This document shows positions 13,646 to 27,100 of a stretch of DNA of 64,000 bases, in pieces (position 1 is the first letter of the stretch; each line of letters starts with the position of its first letter). The notes beneath the pieces were generated by a model. It saw only the letters and a program-made list of their open reading frames with translations. It did no database searches and was not told where the DNA came from. The DNA lies in contig JAQOTA010000060.1 of assembly GCA_029532415.1 (NCBI GenBank), positions 4,278,001 to 4,342,000 of the forward strand, written 5' to 3'. Source of the stretch: Marasmius tenuissimus (lineage: Eukaryota; Basidiomycota; Agaricomycetes; Agaricales; Marasmiaceae). Position numbers and translations under genes: made by a program.

Positions 13646-13959
13646 CTCTGCTAAGAGAACGAAAATCACCGCCTAGCGAAAAATGTTCGATGGTGTGGGC
13701 TCGTGAGTGAATTTCTCGTGATAGAATTTGATTGCAATCTAATCACGACCGTTTCTCACAGAAACGGTTTGTAACGACTGATACGACATGTATCAACGAT
13801 GGCGCTGAAAGCTTAAGTCTTCTTAACCGATGCCATAGCCTCGAAAGAACTCACCAGAAAGACAATGGGGAGTTGAATTATGAATCAATGGTTGGCTTTA
13901 TTCTGAGGCGGCAACAAGTTGGAGATTCATTGAACTCACCTGTTCCGTTTATAAACTGG

Positions 13960-16890
13960 ACTTTTCCATAACGGACTCGGGGGCCAGCTTGTCTGCTCCT
14001 GTGTTTTGGGTTGGAAAGGACCTGGAGTATCCTAGCATAGTTCTGCAAGTCTGGAGTCCATGTTTCATAAGAAGAATACTACGCCGAGTCCTTGTTAGCT
14101 CTTGGAGGCAGGATAAGCGTACTATTATTTAGCTCGGTAATCATCCAATCTTCCCGACTCTGCATTCTCGAGCAAGACGTTTACCTTCAAACTCTACTAT
14201 CGGAACGGCAATTCCGCAAGTTTTTAATTCAGTTTATGTCGGTCGTCGGATTTTTAGCCGCGTCGGTTTTGATTTTGAGTTGTTCGGAGATCGAGAAAAC
14301 ATGAAGGTTTGGGGATGTTCGGACCTCGAGGGCGAGCCGAGGAAGGGATGATGGCAGTTGATTGATAAGCGCCACTCAAGCGCCGACCTGGCAACCTGGA
14401 TAACAGTGCATGACTCGCGTTACTCGCCAGGGCCTCCTTCGTACCACCATGTCTGTTCCTGTGAAACTCAAATCACATCGTTACTCTGCTTCACGAGTTG
14501 ATCGAGTCGAATGTGAGGTACGTGAAGAGTATTCTGCTATCGTCTCGACCCACCAAAACTCACTACCAAAACCCTATACGTTGTAGGATACCTTTGCGAC
14601 CTGCCTATTATTCGCTGAGATCAACGAGGGTTGCTCGAGCCTTGCCGAGGCTGTGTATCAATACATCTGCGCTGAGGAAATCAGGTGCGCCTCGCAGTTC
14701 TACTCCACACCTCTCAGTCTGACCAGCTTACCAGAATATCTCCGCTCGTAAGTCATAAAAACCGTTCAGAAGACCGCAATGCAAGTTGTACGTTGAGTCT
14801 ATCATCTCACACTCCCAACATTCACGTTTCTGAAGTACCATCCTGATTCTCCGGCATCATCCACCTCATGGTCCTCATGATAGTTGCAAGACCAAATCGA
14901 GACGATGACGGTGTGTGACTGAAGCACTTATCGGATCATCATACTCATTTACGTCTAAGAGCATCTAGCTCGGTTTCAATCGCTGCAAGGTCTTTCGGCT
15001 AGATACCGGGGGGAGTTTCAACTTGTGGCCAAATTTGCTCTCAAAGCTAACCATATACACTCACCCCTAGCCTTGCTAACCATCGCCCTATGCCCACGTC
15101 ACTTGTGGTTGACACCTTTATGGATCGCTTCGATGGGATTGATGGTATCCTCTCTTCCTCTCTTTCTACGCTGCCGTTCCTCAACTAACGATTTTGTTCA
15201 GTCAGGCAGACTCGTATTAGGCGCATGTTAGTGGAAAAGTTCACATGCCCTGCAAGAAAGCCGCGGGATATCGCTTCCACGGGCGTTAAAAACGCGAGTT
15301 ATCTCAGACCAAGAAAGCGAAACGGATATCGACTTGCTTTTGGGATGGATGGATGGATGGATAAGAGGGCTGGACGGAAGTCAATCATTACGCCGTGCCG
15401 TTGTTGACAGCGAGTAGTCGAGACTACTCCCGAGTTTCTTATGACTGACCTTGGTGGGGATAGGAATTTAGGGAATGTTGCCATGGCCGTCGAAGCACGG
15501 CCTTTCAAAATCATAACACTGGCCCCTACGAGGCTGGTATTAAACATAACATACCCCGAAGCACTAATTCTCCATCATCCCCATCTCGTTCATACCTACG
15601 CCTTTGGCCCCCCCACACCGACTTCCGGAATCGTCTCTAAGCCCCAAAAGAGGGCAGCCCAACGTGCCCTCACGTCCTCTGATATGGCTGCCCCTCGATT
15701 TGGCATGAGCGAGGCTCCTGCTCCCTCATCTCGTCATATGTCGTTCTCGACGTGCCACAGGAAACTATCACGCTCATTATCGCTTATCCGAGGCTATGGT
15801 CGGCTCAGCGATCTCGGTCACGGAATAGTAAATCAGATGTTCCAAGCTGCTTTTGCGTCTCTCTAAGGGGACCCAGTGGGGATCTGGTTGGGCTTTCGGG
15901 CGGCGAGGTAGTCGGGTTGCCACTCGGGGATCTCGGAGGTCTGGCGATGTACTTGGTGTTGGAAAAGGGCCAGTGTGGTGAGTTATTACCCGTGTATGTC
16001 TTCCTCGTAACTTTTATTCAACCCGTAATTATTTTTCAGCTCGGAGTTTTCATGACTAGCTGCTGCTCGCCGTGGCGGTTCGCGCTTCATCGCCATTGCC
16101 ACGTTTGGGTCGGCTCGGCTTGAGTTCAACTCACTAGTCTGGTCGCCAGGCCACTTGGCGTTGAGCGGAAGCGACCCCCTTCATGACTTTCGGAGCCCAT
16201 GATAGTTGCGGAGCATCTCGTTCTCACCTCTTAGCACTGTTGGAAAGGGATATCGATTCATTGGTTCCGATGGAATCGCAGCCGGGGGTCCGCTCAGGTC
16301 ATTGGTTTGGGGAGCCGAGCTATCGCTTTCCAAAGGGTTACGTCTACAACCGTCCTGTCCCTCCAGTGGCGACTTCAATTCTTTTTATCTCTCCCATCGT
16401 GCATGGAACACATGGAGGCTGAGAGTCGCGTCGTGTGGATAACTATTCAGTAGGTATTGTCGGCTCATGTCCCTCTCTGCCAGCCAGCCATATTGACCTC
16501 GTTTACTCTTACTAGGACTCGTGATCGTCTCCGGAAGGTTCAAAGATTTCGCCTCTGGGGCACGTTGTCAGGACCTGTATCTCCTCTGGGACACTAATTT
16601 TGCTTGGCTGAGCAGTATTCGACGTTGCCACACCTCTCGAGTCGTACAAAACCTGTTGATTACTTGGGTATTAGGTACGGAACTCTCAATACAGGGGTTT
16701 TCACTACCTATCAATATTTCCACCTTAGTTTTGTCTCGTACGGTGTACGAATCACTACCATCCCCTCCTATAGCTGTAAAGAGGTGCTCAACCTTTACGT
16801 TTCTCTATCTCGCGCTGTACATACCCAAATCTAATGGCTATTCAGATCCCAACTCATTGATAATCTTTGAATATTCTCTACATCTTCAAT
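13960..16890 (+). repeat. Decayed plus-strand unit, copy A of three
   Basis: About 2.9 kb that lines up with 43200-46320 and 50430-53640. Shared landmarks include a start-like ACCACCATGTC at about 14445, an exon-like segment reading DTFATCLLFAEINEG (about 14588-14685), one reading VLMIVARPNRDDD (about 14869-14908), and one reading TITLIIAYPRLWSAQR (about 15759-15812). The end resembles the other copies (about 16690-16850). The landmarks suggest a multi-exon gene now broken by stops and indels. I do not recognise the protein. Confidence 0.5.
15343..15362. repeat. GGAT microsatellite
   Basis: Five tandem GGAT units inside repeat copy A. Confidence 0.8.
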
Positions 16891-18349
16891 AGATCATGCT
16901 CTTGTAAAAGGAGTGACTGGCTGCCTTTGCCACCGAGTGAGCTATGCACAACTTAACGTAGAACGACACGGTGAGAGGAAACAAAGACCATCCCAATCCC
17001 TCTCTTCTATGATGGTTGACTTCCAGGCCAAAGAACAAGCGGAGAAGATGGGTGAACAAGAGCATCTTGGGAGAAGGAGGTTAAATTACTCGCTCAAGCC
17101 AAGACAACTGAATCTGCGAGTAAGAGCAAACTAACGAGCGCGAGAAAGAAACAAGAGTCAATGCGACTCTGACAGCCCGATAACGGTACATAACTCATAT
17201 TTATCGCGCCTTGTCTTCCTACCACAATGTTTGGTTCCGAAGCTACGCAACTCTGGCTGCTATTCTTTTCTGAATACTAAAGCAACTATTATTGAGGTAT
17301 GCAAAGAGCATGCCTGGATCGTTCAAACTTACTAAAGGTGTGATTATTGTAGGAAACGCAGGAAACGAGAGCTGTTTGCGCCGTGTTGAACCATAGCCAG
17401 ACCGCACCGCCGCCCTAGCTTTCGCTGTCCAAGCGTGAAGGGTGGTATAATCATTTTCTCGTCCACTCAACAAACTGCACAACTTGCGTGCTCTTGCCCG
17501 GAGGGTACGTTCCCTGTTCAGATTCAAATTGACGAATCCTTCACCTATCCAAGGCATGACTGCCTGTTAGTAACTGCCCCCCCCCCCTTTTCCTCTCTCA
17601 AAACGCCGCACTCTGGCTCGGCCCAGCTGGGAGAATCGATACGGATCTATGTACTCAAGGCTATAACCGGATTTGTTCTGAGAGCTCTTTACCCTGCTCG
17701 GTTTTCCTAGCTGACGCTTCGAATAATCAGTAACCTTGTTACTCCAATGCTACTCTTTTTCGGAAGATGAATCTGACACCCCCGGCTGGTTTGTGACGTT
17801 GGACCTTGATTACATACGCACGGCCTGGCACAGGCTTGGAGGTTAACAGGTAAAAGAGACATTCAGATAAATGTTTGTACGACCATGTGGTAGACACCAG
17901 GGGAGTGAACCTTTGTCCTCCAGTGGCAATCACCGTATTGGCGCGACTCCCGACGACTTGGATTCTGGATTGTACTGCCAGTATTCTGCGACATAGGTGA
18001 TGCACACTCTCGCAGCAATTGGTAGGGTGGAGGAAGTCATTATATGTGCGGCCAAGTGAAACGTAAACTTCCCCAAAATCCGAACAAGTCCTGATCAGAT
18101 AAATCTGCTATAACTGGATCGAGGATGGCAATCAAATACCTATACCCCGATAACGAAGCTACCAATGGTGTTAGACTTTCCAGATACCCGAGAGAAAAGG
18201 TTGGGGGATGACATTATGAAAGCCAGCGAGACCGTCAAACACAGCTACACAAGCACTTGGACGACAAGCAGGGCACTGTTCCGGTAGATCCACTGGATGG
18301 CTATTTCTGCCCAGCCACGCTACGGGCAGTGGATTGAGAAACTAGGGCA
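16891..18349. other. Intergenic, no recognisable gene
   Basis: Short frames only, including an 88-residue minus frame at 17739-18005 with no family resemblance. An 11-base C run lies at about 17577-17587. Confidence 0.4.
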
Positions 18350-18354
18350 GTTGT

Positions 18355-18872
18355 TGTTGAACATGATGGAAATCATGTGATACACTGTTGACGTGTTGTT
18401 TACGCGTCACACTATTTATAGAGCTACGCCTCTAGAACACTTGCGTTCTCATGCAAGTACTACGTCTCTGTCTACGTACCTTCCTACGTACATTTAGTTT
18501 CATCATATATGACACTATAGACAGTCACTATCCAATAGCATAAGTAGAGCCTTCAATACATGAGGCAAACACGACTATGCTCACCAAGCATACTACCATT
18601 CATGGTAGAAGTACTTACATAGTACTAATGTCTTTTATGCCTTTAGGGCCGAATACCTACTTCTAGTAGTAGTTTCAGTTAGTGTAATACTCATTACATG
18701 TACCAGAAACTTATGTATAAAAGACTGGACAAAAGGCCTTAAGCCTTAGGACAATCTACTCAATTATCACCTCTTCTCAAGCATCTCAAGACTACAAGAA
18801 CACTCTGTGTATTACCCATGTGAGGTTTACTTTGTTATACCCACTGTGCACTTTAACTATGCTGGCTCATCA
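18355..18872 (+). mobile_element. Solo LTR with exact 5-base target duplication
   Basis: A 518-base LTR beginning TGTTGAACATG and ending GCTGGCTCATCA. It is flanked on both sides by GTTGT (18350-18354 and 18873-18877). A TATAAAAG promoter motif lies at 18716-18723. The first 407 bases match the LTR at 63594-64000 with roughly a dozen differences, and the element shares both ends with the minus-strand LTR at 57902-58426. No internal retrotransposon domain lies next to it, so it is a solo LTR left by recombination. The superfamily cannot be assigned from the LTR alone. Confidence 0.9.
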
Positions 18873-18877
18873 GTTGT

Positions 18878-19667
18878 AACCACTCAATTCGACCGAGACG
18901 GTGTAGCCTAACCAAACTAGCATATTAGTCAAGAGCAAGGTTTACTGAAGTCCCGTACGATTGCCGAGTTGTTGGTAGATCGCCCAACCTTGGGCCGGCG
19001 AGATTAGCTTTCGTACAGCAAATATCCCCTCACATTGATTTATGTCTGAGATAATGAAATCTACGAGGCGTCATTATGAATGGTTGCAAGGAGTGAACAA
19101 GGACCTCCGTCCTGATTTAGCATTTAGAACAGCTCAATAATCGTGGTGAAGTTGGTATGTTATATCTATCTTATTTGAAAGTCCTATGTAGGCTGTCCAA
19201 ATGTGCTAGGTGTGAGTCATTGACATGTGGCATATGAGGAAACATACCTCCAGACTCTGATGGTCCGCTCAGGTGTACAAATCCATCCTTCTTATCCCCA
19301 TGCTTTCATGAAAGCTATCATCTTTTATTACTCTTGATTTGGACTAGCACCACGCAAGAAGGAGCACTAGGTCCTGACCCTCGTGGCATTGTGACTTAGG
19401 TCTGACTTAGCCTGGGTTGGATGGTCTTGGTAACCAGATGAGGCAACACCACATTCCATTAGGGATTGGGCTTCGGTGACTATCAGCCTGTTTTTGTACA
19501 TATGTATATTGACTGACAACCCGGTACCAACCAGATTGGAGGGACAGGAGAAAGTGTTAAATAAATGGGAATGACATGAGGGCAAAACAAGAGAGAGAGA
19601 GATATTAATATATTTAGGGTGATATTGGAGCCCTGTAGCATGTTAACAATGTGCTGTTGTCATATAG
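18878..19667. repeat. Fragment of a dispersed repeat
   Basis: The stretch 19020-19350 resembles 59568-59785 and 24590-24970. All share a GACATGTGG...ATGAGGAAAC landmark. The rest shows no gene. The region ends at the 3' end of membrane copy 5. Confidence 0.5.
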
Positions 19668-21243
19668 TTAAACAATCTGGCCCTCGTCATACTTCTCCTC
19701 TGCTATTGCTTCCCCCACATGAGAACTAGACACATTGCCACATTGTGGATGGGAGCAAATATCTAGAGTTGTTTGTAATGCCCTATTGCTTGCTTCCCGT
19801 TGGGATTCACGCTCGGCAAAGTGGATTGAGACCATCTGTTGCACACTGTCAACAGATTTCTTGTATCCAATCCGAACAATGATTAATGTAGGTGCTAGTC
19901 CCTGGTGAATTTAAGAATTAGTGACCAATGCATCATATTGAGAAAACATAAGCACATACCGCCATTAAGTATGCGATGGGGTTCAGGTCAACGGGAACCA
20001 TCCCATGAGAGTCTGGATCAAATATGATAGGTATCATGATTGCGGTAATCATGGCAGTTGGAAACAATATCCCTGACTCAAGGCTAAAGATGGTCATTGA
20101 AGGGAACTACCTGAACACCAGGGGACATACATGATGGTGACAATTTCTTGATACCTTGTATGAACTGGCATCCCCATGTGTCGTTGCGCCTCATGGCTAA
20201 TCCACCGGATTCTCCCCGCTAGGGTATGAATTGTGGGTGATAATACACTTGGGTTACAAGGCCTTAGATGCTCACCTGCCAGCAGTGAAAGTATGCCATT
20301 GAATGCTGCCAATGAGATTTGGCTTCCATAGTCTATTGTTGCACCAATATGGTACACATTGGGAAACTTGTTGAAATCAGACGACCCAATAGAACACATA
20401 AATGCAGTTGCAAAGGAGAGTCCTGACAAAATGGATTGTTCATTAGTGCTGAGCTGGTCACTTAGGGTGTTTGAGCAGTAGTGGTGCATACCATTGAGTG
20501 TGATGCCCACAAATCCCAGGGCAAATAGCATAATCCTGCTAGATCCCCAAAGAACATAACACCGGTGAATCTAAGAAAGGTAAGGGTCTGACATACATTA
20601 CGCAACAGCATACACACAAGCATTGTATCAGCTAGGGCACTTTTAGCAAAGTATTAGCACCGGCAAAGATAGTCCAAAGTGAGGTAACCAGGTCATACGT
20701 CATTAATGTGGCTGCAAAGGAAGTTGTAGTTCTGTTTATGAGTGAACTTTCATGAGAAAGAGTATGAGACATGATGAAAGAACACATACTGCCAAACAGT
20801 TACCAAGCTATCCTGGACCAAGTAATCAATCAAGGGCTTGAAGTCTTGAGTTTTTGCTGCACGGAAGTAAATGATGGCCTGTCGTGTTGCACCAAATGTT
20901 TCAAATGCAACATAAAGACTTGCAAAAGCAAATGTTAGGATGGTGCAGACAAGATATAGTCTTAGACCAGATCTGTCCCGGTGGTAAAGGACATGCATGC
21001 AGAGACCAAAGATTATCATGTACATCCCTTTTGTGTGAATGTCAGAATTTACTAATGGGAGTTGGTGGTTTAAAACTCACCATACATGAGGAACATAGAC
21101 TGATCCAAGGGGCATGTAAGAACACATAGATATAATCTGACAATATATCCACTGACCGTGAGAGTGGCAATTGGCTCAACAATAGCCATCCCAACTGTAA
21201 GGAAGGGAGCTACAATTTCCTCTAGACTATCTTGAGAGGACAT
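19668..21243 (-). CDS. Multi-spanning membrane protein, family copy 5
   Basis: Starts at 21243 with MSSQDSLEEIVAPFLTV, then VEPIATLTV, a small exon reading SMFLMYG, and a long exon (about 20770-21025) with MYMIIFGLCMHVLYHRDRSG, LYLVCTILTFAFASLYVAFE and FRAAKTQDFKPLIDYL. Downstream exons give ALADTMLV, HRCYVLWGSSRIMLFALG, FNGILSLLAG and IRWISHEAQRHMGMPVHTRY. These are followed by an exon containing DPDSHGMVPVDLNPIAYLM, and the last exon GLAPTLIIVRIGYKKS ends GQIV at the TAA 19668-19670. The boundary before the ALADTML exon is unclear. Local base composition is more AT-rich than in the other copies. Confidence 0.7.
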
Positions 21244-21299
21244 TGGATTACCAAGGGGCCTGAAAAGAACAAGAGACATTGCTAACCAAATACCAGGCT

Positions 21300-21305
21300 T
21301 TTATA
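21300..21305 (-). promoter_or_regulatory. TATA box of membrane copy 5
   Basis: TATAAA on the minus strand, 57 bases before the ATG at 21243. Confidence 0.55.
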
Positions 21306-21839
21306 TGAATTGCTTGTATAAAGGGAAGGCTCAGAGATAGCTCAGAATAGTAAATGTACATGAGAAATCAACCTGGTGTTACAGTACTTTGTGAGAGTGA
21401 TGCGGATACTGTGTTCTCGATTTGTCCAAGGAACCAAACTCAAATTGGATAACATAAACCACTCTGCCACTAGGAGAAGCAGCATTGCAGCGCTTGCAAA
21501 GACAGACATACAGCCATGGCCCATTGTGAAATGTGATCTAGATCTCAAATATTGTGTGTTCCTTGGTACAGATAATTTCCCCTGTCAGTTTACTTTCAAT
21601 CCCCCCAGTACTGTGCCTCACATACATTTTAATACCACAAGGCAGCATAGATGTTCTGTTAAATTGTGGCAGTACAATGAAATGTCTTTTGGTTCAAATG
21701 TTGGCTTGTCTTCATTTCCTTGGGCTTTCAACAAGTAAATTTTGGAAAAGTGGTGACCTACCACTGGGGGCATTTGATGTCAGATTCCGCCTGTACGTAC
21801 CATGTCATATGGGAGTCATATCCAAATTCTAGTTGAATA
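21306..21839. other. Intergenic
   Basis: Upstream of membrane copy 5. A minus frame at 21342-21548 has a hydrophobic stretch but no family resemblance. No other feature is visible. Confidence 0.35.
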
Positions 21840-21841
21840 TA

Positions 21842-22228
21842 CTGACCTATTTTAACAATTTGTATGGGGTTTTCACGAGACAAAAAAATTTGCTAGGGAA
21901 CATCCGTATGGCAGGCAAACCCCCCCAAGTGACCTGAAACAAAAATGAAAGTCCGTATGCCACTCTCGTGTCAACGAGGGCTTGGGGTGGATGAGTAGGG
22001 AGAATGGCGGCAGGCAAGGCTGCTGCTCGCAGAAATTCACAGAAAACACCTGATTTGGGCCAAAAAATCCTAAAAGGGGTCATTTCTTGGCTTTTTAGGC
22101 TTACTGCAAGTATTGTCACATATTGGGACATTTCGTATAACCCCCTGTGACTACGTGACCATATGAAAAATTTTCGTATGCAAAGGGGCCCGTGATGTGT
22201 GCTATACGAATTGAATGAAATAGGTCAG
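21842..22228. mobile_element. 387-base MITE with TA target site
   Basis: Both ends read CTGACCTATTT inward, 11 bases perfect, and remain similar for about 27 bases. Each end is flanked by TA (21840-21841 and 22229-22230). There is no coding capacity. The TA flanks fit a Tc1/mariner-type non-autonomous element, although the TA could also be counted as part of the palindromic ends. Confidence 0.7.
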
Positions 22229-22759
22229 TACATGACATTGTGAGGCACGAGGTGGGACAAGCATCAATGCAAGTATTAAGGATGCTGAGGATGCCAGGTT
22301 CAGCACAAGGAGCTGATGTTTTGATATATTTGATCTGCTAAGTCCTGCTATGCTAGGTTCCTGAATACTAATGCAAACTGTAATGTCTCATTCTGCCCTT
22401 GCACTGACCATGGGCTATTTCCTATGATACACAGCAGGAGCCCGTCGCAGCCTATGTGGTACAGCGAGCTACTACGCTCATAATAGTCCATCGGAGGTTA
22501 CCATCCTCTAAGAACCATTAAAAAACACGGTATGGTAGCTTAGATACACTAGATGCTTCCATGCCCTGGTTGGTTGTCATGCTAGAGATGGTTTAGATAT
22601 CCAAGGGAGAGGCGGTTGGGTAACCTCCCGGCACATCAGAGATCTGCCTCGACCACTGTCATTTAACTTCGCGTTGCGCTTCAGTAAGATGAGCTAGTTC
22701 CAACTTGTGCAGCTTGTGTTTCCTTCATTGGATTATCTATGATTTTCTGAACCAAAACT

Positions 22760-24145
22760 AATCAGAATACAGCTCACTATAAACCCTGTTTAGAGTATCT
22801 TTCACTGCAAACTTTGAGTACTGACAAGACGCACCACTGCTTGCGGCGTGAAAGTGTAGGTAGCTTGATACCCGAGCGTCTTGGAGCATCCAATAACAAA
22901 CATTCGATCACTGGCATAGCGGACTCTGTCTGGAAGCTGTGTGAACTCAACCTGTAATAGGTATTCCAAGCACAACGGCAGTAATTCAAACACCTCTCAA
23001 GAGCTACCTTGCTGAAACAATATCGGCTAATCTAAGAGCTTCGCTTTGATAGAAGATATCAGACAGGGAAGTCATGATAGATTAGAGTCCGGGAACGATC
23101 CATAAGTTCAATAATTGCTTGAAGGAGGGTTTCATCGGGTGAAGAGAGTGCACATGTCATGAATCGGATGTTTCGAAGCCCCGTAATGCCGTACCCCAGC
23201 GACTTCGTCAAACTCTAAATTAACACGATACGCATCTGCACCACACAGGACAGATTGGTGGATTTCGAGCTGGGAGCCTGCGGTAATAATGCAGTAGTCA
23301 CTATGTGAGGACGTACCAAATTGATAGGAGCCGGGCTGTGGATGCATAACCACCAAACCCGACGGGATTCTACTTCATCATCTGCGTGATTAAGCCAAGC
23401 CTGGGGAACGTGTCCCCCATTCCCGTTCACCCCCAGATCCAGGAGCGAAGGAGATAGATGCATTCGTGTCCAAATCTCATGAAAGTGAAGTAGGCGCGGG
23501 TTGTCTGAGGCCTGGCGTCAACACTCCCATACTCTTCACATCCTACATCGCAATCACGTACCCCGAGACTACACAAACCCGATTCATTGCAGGCTCATGA
23601 TCATACCCCCGTATTTGATCACCAGAACGTGACAGCAGTGCGTATAGGTGTATAGGTGAACAGAGACAAATATCCCAAGGAAAAGAATGGCCTCTAGCGA
23701 TGTCCGTTCGCTTCAGTAGCCGATGAAACGTATCGGGCCTGAAGCTGGGAACCTGGAGCGGCAACAGTGCCAAGACATTCAGAACAAGGAACACTCTCTA
23801 AACAATGAATTACAATGACTGTACGTAGATTGGCCAAATTTGTTAGGTGCGAGAGGTCGGGGATATGTATACAGGAAACGTACCTCGACTATAACTGACA
23901 CAGCCCACCATGTTCTCCCGATGCCCCGCATTCAGGTTCAGCATGCATCAGTTGATGAAATACCCAGTACCCCAGAAAGCCGGCTGCTTTTGAGCTGTTT
24001 GATGAGCTGAGAAGAAGCAATGAGGCGACGACGTTGGCCGTAGAGTGATCTCAGACGATTAGACCGGCGCCGTACAATCGGAAAGAATTAGGCTCGGCCA
24101 TTATCACCAAACTATCTAGATTGTTTAGACTTTTTGTGACGTAGA
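22760..24145. repeat. Duplicated block, partner at 48125-50050
   Basis: Collinear with 48125-50050 over its length. Examples are ACTGACAAGACGCACC near 22820 against 48155, and GGTGCGAGAGGTCGGGG near 23846 against 49180. The minus strand contains short coding-like stretches (for example FVIGCSKTLGYQATY at about 22846-22905) broken by stops, so it probably derives from a gene I cannot name. This copy lacks the 571-base insertion present in its partner. Confidence 0.6.
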
Positions 24146-27100
24146 GAGATCAAAAATCGATACCGGGGTGCATTCTCTTCGCTGTTCGGGACCGTGTGAC
24201 AAAAAATCTTCGTGGAACTTATAGTGTAACCATACACATAAGAAAGGACTGTTTTGTCGAAGAGAGAGGTTTACTGGATTTCAGTGCGGTCGCCAAGTAA
24301 TTGGTAGATTCCTCAACGATGAAATAAGGGATTAGTCATACAGCCGTATCATTCTATCCAATTCCATTCGAAACGGTGTTCTTGGAACTCAAAACCACCG
24401 CTACCCTTGTTTTCTCGACGTAGGCTGGAGACTGCGAAACATATATGCTATGTTCATGACAGAACGAGCTTGACGTTAGGGAACCAAACGTCGACGGGCC
24501 ACAGATTAATGGCAATGCTGTATGGGGTGGCGACCGAGATATTTTGTGACATATACTATCAAACTTACCCCCTTGTCACCCCCTCCAACCGTTACAGCGA
24601 GTAGTCGCTCACCTTAATCTATATCCGAAATGATTTATCAAGAGCTGTCACCATGGACGGTTGGAATGAGTAAACCACCGTCCTCTCGCTAGATTTTGTA
24701 CTGAATCGAGAGCTCAACAATCTCATGAAGCTGGTATGTGGTAGTCGTATGAGTCCAGAATCCTAGATAACCTGTCGGAGTATCGTTAGCTGCGAGTCGT
24801 TGACATGTGGATTATGAGGAAACACCTTCGAGCCCTAATCGTTCGCTTCGACGTACAGATCCATTAGCCTCTTTCCAGCCATAAATATCCCTAGGTTTCC
24901 ATGAAAGCTATCGTCCTCCATCACTTTCAATTTGCGCCACCACAATACAAGAAAGAACGGCACGGAAAGGTTCAAACAAGTGCAGAAGTTGTAATCACAT
25001 CGGCGACACGAGCCACGGCTTATCCTCTCATGGCATATAAAAGCCGTAGGATTTGAGCAGATAACAAGAGCCAAGAATTGAGGCTGTCGCGCATCAGATC
25101 TGATGCTAGGATACGCAGAAAGGGACTAGGGTCGCAAAGCGGGTTGGTAATATGCCTTTGATGGGCAGGAATCAAGGCTCCCAACTCTAGCTGACACAAC
25201 GGGGAAGATCAACAGAGTTTACGGAAGGGACACAGAACGAGTGGCTCCCAACTAATGAAGCTCGGGGCTGGACTTCTCCAATCGCCCGATGAGTCAACCC
25301 GACATGAGACGAAAAATGAAACCCATATAACCATCTAGAGAGGATTAGGGGCGGAGAGGGTATGGACGACTGTGGGTGGCCAAACGCTTCTCGACATAAG
25401 GGGGAACTGAGTACCTAACTCGAGCGGAGAGCGCATATACAAGATCACAAGCATTCGTGGAGAGCCTCAATGCTGCTGGGACAATTCCGTCGATGTGTAA
25501 GTGCAGATTGTTGAGATATTTCTCTAGACACCGGCGTGTCGTTGTGTTGGAAGCTGACTAGCATGCTCTCCTCGTAGCTCGAAACCAAAGCCGCGGGTGT
25601 AAAGGGCAAACACTCAAGACGACGAGAGGGGAAAGCAGGGTGCAAGTGGAGTTTCGGGTTATGGAGATATGTGTTTTCCATCAGGGGCGATATAGCGAAA
25701 GGCCGGGAGGTGCTTATAAGTGACAACGGCAACGTCCAGGACGCAGAGGAAGGAAGAGGGTAGGAATCGACCGGAAGATGGGTGCCGAAGCATGCCCGTC
25801 ACTTCGTATGATAGGAGATGGTTTGAAAGGCAGAGCGGCCTTCGACTCGTCTAAGTGGGTACGACCCAACCATTTGTTGAGGGCAGTGTTAGCCAAAAGA
25901 TGACCCTAATTTTGCTCAAGTCCTATGTGCGTGATTCGGTATAGGTTCTTTTCCCAGGAGATGACGCAATGGATGAAATCGATGGGATGGATTGGTGTTT
26001 AGACGGGGCACAGGCTCGACATGTGGACAACCTCCTCCGGTACCATCTTCTCCTCTTTCACACTTCGCTCCGCCCGACACGCTGAAACTTCCTTTTTGCT
26101 TCGTCAGCGCATCATTATTCGTTATTAAGTCATGCGGTTGATTCATCCGAGTGGTGCAATTGGTCGAAACATCGTGGTTGTATCTGTTCATAGGCACATG
26201 TGAGCACTGATCGTTGTCGTTAACAAGATAGAAAAGGTACATGTAGACGTCATTTCCAGCTGATCGAAAGGGCCGAGAGGTCTAGTTTCGATAAAAGGTC
26301 GTGAGGGAGTTTGCCACTGACGTTGAGTTTTTTGCGTCAGCAGTTGCCAACTTAGTGCGTGCGCAAGGGTAATGTATCCTCGGCTTGAAATCGAGTCTCC
26401 CGTCTCCCTAGTTGAGCATATGATAATTTATACGTGAGATGAAAATCGAATATGATACGCCAGGACTCGCCGGTTCAAACGCTTGAGCCTGGCAGCCAGT
26501 CTGGTATCTACCACCGTCGATGGTTCAGTCTCATTCTCCGAGATAGACAGGAAAATTTCGAGGATTTTCGGAAGGCACGGATTAATTGAGAGCTGGATCG
26601 TTATGAACAGGGTATAGAGTAACGAACTGGGCTTCAGGTATCCGTTCTGTTAGGTGCATTTGCGCATCTCCCATTGTTGGTCGTGGTCGCTTGAGAAAGA
26701 GAAGTGTTGTTTACCTAATACTGAACAGCTCTTCCGAACGGCTCGCGGGTCCGAACTCCGTATTACAGCATGGGGCAGGCAAACTGGGTACCTTCCCTTT
26801 CACCTAGCACGCCAAAATCGAATTTTGCCTTGAAACCCGCAGAGGCAGCGTTTCCAGAGATCATTCTCCACTCCATCCATACCATCCGGGCTTCCCTCAA
26901 TCTTTTGGCCGAGTCTCCTTCGTGCATCTTCTCTGTCGAGAGCAGCGATCTACTGTTGCTTGTGCCGGGTCTGGTCCTCGCTTGAGATGGTTACTTGGCA
27001 GAATCAACTCTGTCTGATCAAGATTGATACTCTTTTCCGGACGCATCGCGTACCATGATTGAGACGGGTGCCAAGCCATGGCAAGTCGAATACGTGCGAA

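Noticed and set aside
17577..17587. C homopolymer as a functional site
   Set aside because: Isolated 11-base run, with a similar 10-base run near 45126; more likely simple-sequence noise.
26460..26510. CCGGTTCAAACGCTTGAG-like word, also near 60220, resembling a tRNA T arm
   Set aside because: It lies within duplicated coding-like sequence read on the minus strand and lacks the other tRNA stems.
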